Assembly: GCA_000503195.1 (NCBI GenBank)
Contig: AYSC01000042.1
Span: forward strand, 1 to 37,651
From: Blastomonas sp. CACIA14H2
GTDB lineage: Bacteria; Pseudomonadota; Alphaproteobacteria; Sphingomonadales; Sphingomonadaceae
Direction: 5' to 3'
Length of the DNA stretch: 37,651 nucleotides
Below, one piece after another: positions 32,294-37,651 of the stretch. Every line of letters begins with the position of its first letter. Position 1 is the stretch's first letter. Below the pieces are notes generated by a model, which did not search any database, was not told where the DNA came from, and saw nothing but the letters and a program-made list of their open reading frames with translations. The position numbers were made by a program, and so were the translations under genes.

Positions 32294-34459
32294 TCAATCG
32301 GTCTTGGCGGCGCGCCGGTGAAGGCTGAGCTTGGGCACGTCCTCGCTATGCTTGAGCGCCTTGCCGCGGCCCGATAGCGAGGGGTTGGTCATGAAATAGC
32401 GATGCAGATTGAAGGGTTTGTCGTCGGTTCTTATGCGATGATAGCGACCATCGGCATCGAGCTCCCAACTCTGTTCGTTGTCGAGCAGATTGGCGACCAT
32501 GACCTGTTCGAGCACCTGATCGTGCACGGTCGGGTTTTCGATCGGCAGCATGTACTCGACGCGGCGGTCGAAATTGCGCGGCATCCAGTCGGCCGAGCTG
32601 ATGAACACCTTCGCCGTGTCGTTGGGCAGCGCATCGCCATTGCCGAACGCCCAGATGCGGCTGTGCTCGAGGAACCGGCCCACCACCGACTTGACGCGGA
32701 TATTGTCCGACAGGCCGGGCACGCCGGGGCGCAGACAGCAGATGCCGCGAATGATCAGCTCGATCTGCACGCCCGCGCTGCTCGCCGCATAGAGCTTCTC
32801 GATCATCGCGGGATCGACCAGCGAGTTCATCTTGGCCCAGATCGCACCGGTGCGCCCGGCCCGGGCCTCCTCGATCTCGCGATCGATCAGCGCGATCAGA
32901 TCATGGCGCAGGTCGCGCGGCGACATCGAGAGCAGTTCGAGCTGCTCGGGTTCGACATAGCCGGTGATATAGTTGAACAGCTGCGCCGCATCGCGCCCCG
33001 CGCGCGGGTCGGCGGTGAAGAAGCTGAGATCGGTATAGATGCGGGCGGTGATCGGGTGGTAATTGCCCGTGCCGAAATGGCAATAGGTGCGGAAACCCTC
33101 GGGCTCGCGCCGCACCACCATCGAGATCTTGGCGTGGGTCTTCCACTCGATAAAGCCATAGACCACCTGCACCCCGGCGCGTTCGAGCGCGCTAGCCCAG
33201 AGCAGATTCTGTTCCTCGTCGAACCGCGCCTTGAGTTCGACCACCGCGGTCACCGACTTGCCCGCCTCGGCCGCGGCGATCAGCGCGTTGATCACCGCCG
33301 ACTGCTTGCCCGCCCGGTAGAGCGTCTGCTTGATCGCCACCACATCGGGGTCGGCCGCGGCCTGCTTGAGGAAGGCGATCACCACCTCGAAGCTCTCATA
33401 GGGGTGGTGGACGACGATGTCCTTGCTTCGGATCGCTGCGAAACAATCGCCGTTATGTTCTCGGATTCGTTCGGGAAAACGCGGCGTATAGGCCGGGAAT
33501 TTGAGATCCGGCCGGTCCTCGTCGACCAGCGCGGCAAGATCGCCGATGCCGAGAAATCCGTCATCGGACGATTTGGTGCCGCCTTCGTGCAGCAGATTGT
33601 CGTCGAGCAGCTGCGCCAGCCCCCTGTCCATCAGCCGCGAGGTTTCGAGCCGGATGACCTGGCCGCGCCGCCGCCGCTTGAGCGCGGTACGGAAATAGAG
33701 CACCAGATCCTCGGCCTCTTCCTCGACCTCGATGTCGCTGTCGCGGATGATGCGGAACAGCCCCGATCCGCGCACGTCATAACCGGGGAACAGCTTGTCG
33801 GCAAAGGCGACGACGATCTTCTCGAGCGCCAGGTACAGCCCCTGCTCGCCCGCAATGCGCAGGAAGCGCGGCATGGTGGCGGGCAGCATGACCAGTTCGC
33901 GCACCGTCTTGCCGTCCGACCGGCGCTTCAGATCGAAGATCAGGCTCAGCCCCTTGTTGGGGATGAACGGAAAGGGATGCGCCGGATCGAGCGCCTGCGG
34001 GGTCAGCACCGGAAAGATCTGCGTGACGAAATGCTCGCGCAGCCAGGCGCGCTCCCCCTCGCCGAGATCATCGACATCGGCCTCGACAACACCGTTATCG
34101 GCGAGGAGCGTGCGCAACTCGCACCAGACGCGCTGCTGCTCGGCGTTCAACCGATCGACCGCGCGCTCGATCGCGGCGAGTTGCTGCACCGGGGTGCGCC
34201 CGTCGGCCGAGCGCTCCTCGACATGCTGCGCCACCTGGCCGACCAGCCCGGCGACGCGGACCATGAAGAATTCGTCGAGATTGTTGCCCGAGATCGAGAG
34301 AAAGCGAAGCCTTTCGAGCAGCGGATGACGCGGATTGCAGGCTTCTTCGAGCACCCGGTCGTTGAACGCCAGCCAGCTCAGTTCGCGGTTGAAATAGCGC
34401 CGTTGCGATTCGGAAGCGCTCGCCGGTTTCGCTTCGATTTCAGTCGGTTGGGCTGCCAT
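32294..34459 (-). CDS. ppk1: Polyphosphate kinase 1
   Basis: Reversible transfer of the ATP gamma phosphate to polyphosphate. The 721-residue protein has the N-terminal signature NRELSWLAFNDRVLEEA, HPYESFEVVIAFLKQAA, and the autophosphorylated histidine region WKTHAKISMVVR, followed by HFGTGNYHPITARIYTD with the second conserved histidine. Length is normal and no truncation is seen. The ATG at 34459 (MAAQPTEIEA) overlaps the hdaA end by 20 bases; a longer frame upstream lies inside hdaA. Its neighbours are hdaA (upstream) and ppx (downstream). Confidence 0.96.
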   Translation of the reverse strand: MAAQPTEIEAKPASASESQRRYFNRELSWLAFNDRVLEEACNPRHPLLERLRFLSISGNNLDEFFMVRVAGLVGQVAQHVEERSADGRTPVQQLAAIERAVDRLNAEQQRVWCELRTLLADNGVVEADVDDLGEGERAWLREHFVTQIFPVLTPQALDPAHPFPFIPNKGLSLIFDLKRRSDGKTVRELVMLPATMPRFLRIAGEQGLYLALEKIVVAFADKLFPGYDVRGSGLFRIIRDSDIEVEEEAEDLVLYFRTALKRRRRGQVIRLETSRLMDRGLAQLLDDNLLHEGGTKSSDDGFLGIGDLAALVDEDRPDLKFPAYTPRFPERIREHNGDCFAAIRSKDIVVHHPYESFEVVIAFLKQAAADPDVVAIKQTLYRAGKQSAVINALIAAAEAGKSVTAVVELKARFDEEQNLLWASALERAGVQVVYGFIEWKTHAKISMVVRREPEGFRTYCHFGTGNYHPITARIYTDLSFFTADPRAGRDAAQLFNYITGYVEPEQLELLSMSPRDLRHDLIALIDREIEEARAGRTGAIWAKMNSLVDPAMIEKLYAASSAGVQIELIIRGICCLRPGVPGLSDNIRVKSVVGRFLEHSRIWAFGNGDALPNDTAKVFISSADWMPRNFDRRVEYMLPIENPTVHDQVLEQVMVANLLDNEQSWELDADGRYHRIRTDDKPFNLHRYFMTNPSLSGRGKALKHSEDVPKLSLHRRAAKTD

Positions 34460-35060
34460 CGGTTCCTGCCAGTTTCGCCAGTGCCTCGCGCACCAGTCTT
34501 TGGCCGATCGGGCGCTGCATTGCCAGCGCCATCTCGTCGATCGTGCGCGCCAGATCGCGGATGGCAGGATAGGAACGCTCGGTGCGCAGCGCGGCATAAT
34601 GCGCCAGAGCATCGGGCAGCGCGAGCCCGGCGCGCGCGAGCAGCTTCTGCAACAGCAGCTGCGCCATGTCCTCGTCGGGCGGCGGGATCTCGATCAGCAG
34701 CGAAGCCCCGAGCCGCGAGAGCAGGTCCGGCAGCCTGATGCCCCATTCGCCCGGCGGCTTGCTCGCCGCGAACAGCACCGGCAATCCCTGCGTCTGCGCC
34801 CGGTTCCAGGCGTGGAACAGCGTCTCGTCGCTCTCGCCATCGGCATTGTCGATAAAGCCGCCGCCCGAGCCGCCGGCAAAGGCCCTGCCGATTACGGTCT
34901 TGCCCGATCCCGCCGGGCCGATCAGCACCGCCGCGCCGAAGGGCAGCCGGGTCCAGTCGAACAGCCGGTCGATCGCCGCGCGGTTCGAGGCGGTGACCAG
35001 GAATTCGCTGTCACCTTCCGGTCCGGCTGCCGCGAAGGGCAGAGCGAACTGGCGCGTCAT
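34440..35060 (-). CDS. hdaA: HdaA-like regulator of DnaA
   Basis: DnaA-related AAA+ protein that promotes ATP hydrolysis by DnaA on the sliding clamp, limiting replication initiation. The 206-residue protein starts with QFALPF (residues 4-9), like the clamp-binding motif of Hda, then Walker A GPAGSGKT (about 48-55), a DNAD-type Walker B and the sensor 2-side helices. It lacks the DnaA DNA-binding domain, as expected for Hda. The ATG is at 35060, 2 bases from the DUF2066 stop at 35063. It overlaps ppk1 by 20 bases. Confidence 0.9.
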   Translation of the reverse strand: MTRQFALPFAAAGPEGDSEFLVTASNRAAIDRLFDWTRLPFGAAVLIGPAGSGKTVIGRAFAGGSGGGFIDNADGESDETLFHAWNRAQTQGLPVLFAASKPPGEWGIRLPDLLSRLGASLLIEIPPPDEDMAQLLLQKLLARAGLALPDALAHYAALRTERSYPAIRDLARTIDEMALAMQRPIGQRLVREALAKLAGTDGSPTD

Positions 35061-35062
35061 GC

Positions 35063-36322
35063 TTATCCCCCGCCGCCGGGTGTCGGAGCGGCGCGCGAGA
35101 TACGCAGCACCCCGGGCCCCTGCTGGACGCGATAACCGCGCGCCTCGAGCGCGCCGCGCAGCGCATCGATATCGATCTGGGCGTTGACCTGCATCACCGA
35201 TGTCCCACCCAGCGCCAGGCTGGCGGTGCTCGCGGAATTGACGCCCGGAATGCCGCGCACCAGACGTTCGCCCGCCTGCACGGCGGCGACATCGGGCGTA
35301 TCGAACTGGATCGAGATGATCTGCGTGCCCGTGGCCAGGCCGCCGGGTTCGACCGGCACGTCTTCGGCCAGGGTCTCGTCGAGCAATTCCTCGACCACCT
35401 CGACCGGCTTTTCGATGATCAGCGACGAATCGGGGCGAAGCTCGCCTGATCGGACCGCCCCGGCATAGATGCGATCGAGCCGCTTGATGCCTTCATCGAG
35501 CATCGCGGCCAAGCCGTCGCTGTTCCGCGCGCGCAGGGTGAAGCTGCCGAGCAGGCGGCTGTCCGGGCCGAAGCGCGCGGCGAAGCGCCCGGTGATCGGC
35601 CCGCCGGGATATTGCCGCTCGACATGCACCACCGGGACGACCACGTCGGCCGCGCCGAACTGATCGAGAATCAGGCGCCACCAGGTGCGGCTGCGGCGTC
35701 CCGACTGCGCGGCGTTGACGAGCAGCGAATCCGCGCCAGAGCCATAGGGGCGGATGTAATCGACGATGCTCTCGGCGGTGCGATAGCGCGCCCAGGCGGC
35801 TTGCCAGGGCGTACGGTTCTCAAAGGTCTGGGCCGAGCCGCCGCTGATATAGATCGGCACCACCAGCATCGGAGCCGAGCGGAGCACCGATCCGCTGACG
35901 CCGAGAAGTTCGCCGGCGCGCGCGCGATCGAACAGCACGCCCAGCGTCGCGATATAGCGGCGCGGGCCGATCTGCTCGTTTTCGACGACGATCGCCGAGA
36001 CAATGCCGTCGAGCGCCGAATCGCTGAGCTTGGGTGCCGCGCCCGAACGGTTCATCTGCGACCACAGCTTCTGCCAGCCCTTGCGCTGGGCCTCGCGCCA
36101 GGCATTGGAGCGGGCCTCGTCGGCATTCTTGCCCGAGCCGTCGACCTTGACCCCGCTCACCTCGAAATCGCCGCCGCTGGCGATCGGCGGAATACCGCGA
36201 TCGCCCTCGATCTGGGCATAGACCAGCGCGCCCGCGCCGAGCAGCAGCGCGAACGGGGCGATGGCGATCCAGGCGCGCGCAAATCTGGGCGCCGGACGTT
36301 GCAGGGGCAGGCTGGTGATCAA
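35063..36322 (-). CDS. DUF2066-type exported or membrane-anchored protein
   Basis: A 419-residue protein with an N-terminal hydrophobic segment ([19 protein letters not shown], about 19-37), either a signal peptide or an anchor. The region around 55-130 ([41 protein letters not shown]) matches the DUF2066 pattern as I recall it. A later alpha/beta stretch resembles metal-binding or ferredoxin-like folds but has no cysteine pair. The start is TTG at 36322 with AGGA 4 bases upstream. It heads the leftward cluster DUF2066-hdaA-ppk1-ppx-cysE. The function is unknown. Confidence 0.72.
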   Translation of the reverse strand: MITSLPLQRPAPRFARAWIAIAPFALLLGAGALVYAQIEGDRGIPPIASGGDFEVSGVKVDGSGKNADEARSNAWREAQRKGWQKLWSQMNRSGAAPKLSDSALDGIVSAIVVENEQIGPRRYIATLGVLFDRARAGELLGVSGSVLRSAPMLVVPIYISGGSAQTFENRTPWQAAWARYRTAESIVDYIRPYGSGADSLLVNAAQSGRRSRTWWRLILDQFGAADVVVPVVHVERQYPGGPITGRFAARFGPDSRLLGSFTLRARNSDGLAAMLDEGIKRLDRIYAGAVRSGELRPDSSLIIEKPVEVVEELLDETLAEDVPVEPGGLATGTQIISIQFDTPDVAAVQAGERLVRGIPGVNSASTASLALGGTSVMQVNAQIDIDALRGALEARGYRVQQGPGVLRISRAAPTPGGGG

Positions 36323-36453
36323 TGTATCCTAGCTTCAAACAACCGCGCGAAAACGAGCTTGGAGCCCCCTACCCATCTCCGGCGGCGGCGTGGCCGCTCT
36401 TTTGGCGACAATGGCGTGGAAATCCAAGCGAGAAGTCGCTAACCGCTCTGGCC

Positions 36454-37569
36454 ATGACTGACAAGACCGGCAACGAGCCCAACCCGACATCTTACAGCTA
36501 TGCCCAGGCGGGCGTTTCGATTGCCGCCGGCAACGCGCTGGTCAAGGCGATCGGCCCGCTGGCCAAGGCGACTGCGCGCCCCGGCGCCAATGCCGAACTG
36601 GGCGGCTTTGGCGGCTTTTTCGACCTCAAGGCCGCAGGGTTCAGGGACCCGCTGTTGGTCGCCGCGAACGACGGCGTGGGCACCAAGGTCAAGCTCGCGA
36701 TCGATCATGACCGCCACGATGCGATCGGCATCGATCTGGTCGCGATGTGCGTTAACGACCTCATCGTCCAGGGTGCCGAGCCGCTGTTTTTCCTCGACTA
36801 TTTTGCCACGGGCAAGCTCGATACCGGGGTGGCCGAGCGTGTCGTCGCGGGCATTGCCGATGGCTGCAAGCTCGCCGGATGCGCGCTGATCGGCGGCGAG
36901 ACCGCCGAGATGCCGGGCATGTATGCGCCGGGCGATTATGACCTTGCGGGCTTCTGCGTCGGCGCGGTCGAGCGGGACGAGGTGCTCACCGGCGACCGGG
37001 TGAAGCCGGGCGACGTGCTGCTGGGCCTCGCCTCGTCGGGCGTGCATTCGAACGGCTATTCGCTGGTCCGCCGTCTGGCCGCGGACAAGGGCTGGAAAAT
37101 GAACCGGCCTGCGCTGTTCGATCAGGAGATTTTACTCATCGATGCGTTGATCGCGCCGACGCGAATCTATGTCGCCTCGCTGCTGCCGGTGGTGAAATCG
37201 GGCCGGATCGCCGCGATGGCGCATATCACAGGCGGCGGCCTGCTCGAGAACATCCCGCGCGTGCTGCCAGAGGGCGCGCACGCGCATGTCGATGCCGATG
37301 CCTGGACGCAGACGCGGCTGATGGCGTTTCTCCAGGCGCAGGGCAATATAGAGCCCGAGGAAATGGCGCGCACCTTCAACTGCGGAATCGGCATGGTGCT
37401 GGTGGTGGCGGAAGGCGATGTCGCCAGCGTGACTGCGGATCTGGAGGCGGCGGGCGAGACCGTTCACCGCATCGGCCGCATTGATGCAGGCGACAAGGGC
37501 TGCACCGTCAGCGGGTCGATCGAGACCTGGAGCGCGAAAGCAGCGTGGAGCGCCACCCATGCCGGGTAA
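36454..37569 (+). CDS. purM: Phosphoribosylformylglycinamidine cyclo-ligase
   Basis: Makes aminoimidazole ribotide (AIR) in purine synthesis. The 371-residue protein has [57 protein letters not shown] and [13 protein letters not shown], the standard PurM set. The ATG at 36454 ([10 protein letters not shown]) is chosen since the conserved part begins about 13 residues later; an in-frame ATG at 36322 overlaps the divergent DUF2066 start and is poorly conserved. In alphaproteobacteria purN commonly follows; it is not visible here, and the sequence after the stop is a repeat. Confidence 0.95.
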   Translation: MTDKTGNEPNPTSYSYAQAGVSIAAGNALVKAIGPLAKATARPGANAELGGFGGFFDLKAAGFRDPLLVAANDGVGTKVKLAIDHDRHDAIGIDLVAMCVNDLIVQGAEPLFFLDYFATGKLDTGVAERVVAGIADGCKLAGCALIGGETAEMPGMYAPGDYDLAGFCVGAVERDEVLTGDRVKPGDVLLGLASSGVHSNGYSLVRRLAADKGWKMNRPALFDQEILLIDALIAPTRIYVASLLPVVKSGRIAAMAHITGGGLLENIPRVLPEGAHAHVDADAWTQTRLMAFLQAQGNIEPEEMARTFNCGIGMVLVVAEGDVASVTADLEAAGETVHRIGRIDAGDKGCTVSGSIETWSAKAAWSATHAG

Positions 37570-37581
37570 GGCTACCCCTTT

Positions 37582-37621
37582 CCCCTCCCGCTTGCGGGAG
37601 GGGCAGCGCGGTTCACCGCGC
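37582..37621. repeat. Double hairpin repeat after purM
   Basis: CCCCTCCCGC (37582-37591) and GCGGGAGGGG (37594-37603) are a perfect 10-bp inverted repeat around TT. GCGCGG (37606-37611) and CCGCGC (37616-37621) form a second hairpin around TTCA. The sequence continues GGGGTGGGCC to the edge. It resembles a second class of short palindrome common between sphingomonad genes. There is no T run. Confidence 0.75.
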
Positions 37622-37651
37622 GGGGTGGGCCTGTTCGATGGCTCGCACATC

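Noticed and set aside
32402-34738. 778-codon open frame opposite ppk1
   Set aside because: Same antisense effect; the ppk1 frame holds all catalytic histidine motifs, and this frame shows low-complexity Arg/Asp/Glu/Ala-rich composition.
1-37651. CRISPR arrays, insertion sequences, tRNA or rRNA genes
   Set aside because: No regularly spaced direct repeats, no transposase motifs, and no cloverleaf or rRNA-like sequence were seen on either strand.

Overview
The window is chromosomal DNA from an alphaproteobacterium, most likely a sphingomonad (Sphingomonadales). This rests on high GC, frequent GTG/TTG starts, a DUF2794 gene, an HdaA-type DnaA regulator, an alphaproteobacterial ornithine decarboxylase behind a speF-like RNA leader, a carboxyspermidine polyamine route, and short intergenic palindromes built on CCCGCG-AAGGCG / CGCGGG cores. 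The assignment is an inference from gene content and was not checked by a search. No tRNA, rRNA, CRISPR array, prophage or insertion sequence was seen. Genes are densely packed, and no gene-free stretch exceeds about 170 bases.

Layout, left to right. (1) 1-525, minus: 5' part of a threonine dehydratase. (2) 583-4405, plus: polyamine locus (carboxynorspermidine/carboxyspermidine dehydrogenase, decarboxylase, structured RNA leader, ornithine decarboxylase). (3) 4486-6344, plus: two MAPEG membrane proteins and a nitrilase, preceded by a hairpin that buries the ribosome binding site. (4) 14408 down to 6335, minus: ETF-ubiquinone oxidoreductase, ispE, N-formylglutamate amidohydrolase, ilvD, a small lipoprotein, the bifunctional NAD(P)HX repair enzyme and an RlmD-like rRNA methyltransferase, many overlapping. 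(5) 14493-18806, plus: a degenerate uracil-DNA-glycosylase-like protein, a soluble-lytic-transglycosylase-like protein, MoaB and a radical SAM protein. (6) 20544-18803, minus: a cysteine-rich exported protein coupled to polyphosphate kinase 2. (7) 21400-20660, minus: a VapC-like PIN toxin with an unusual antitoxin. (8) 23223-21442, minus: aspS with a recognisable promoter; then an FAD-linked oxidase and a small membrane protein (25213-23355). (9) 25347-27481, plus: RNase D coupled to OxyR. (10) Divergent pgsA (minus) and an LplT-like MFS transporter (plus), with a dyad and a structured leader between them. (11) 36322 down to 29660, minus: DUF2066 protein, hdaA, ppk1, ppx/gppA, cysE, DUF2794. 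(12) 36454-37569, plus: purM, followed by a double hairpin at the window edge.

Functional themes: polyamine synthesis with RNA-level control, polyphosphate metabolism (ppk1, ppx and ppk2 in one window, with ppk1-ppx directly behind the replication-initiation regulator hdaA), metabolite repair and iron-sulfur enzymes, and membrane lipid synthesis. Most of the window is conserved housekeeping sequence. The least routine parts are the RNA leaders (3101-3211, 4447-4483, 28228-28307), the RHH/Phd hybrid antitoxin whose start codon lies inside a tandem 8-bp repeat, and the dispersed palindromes.
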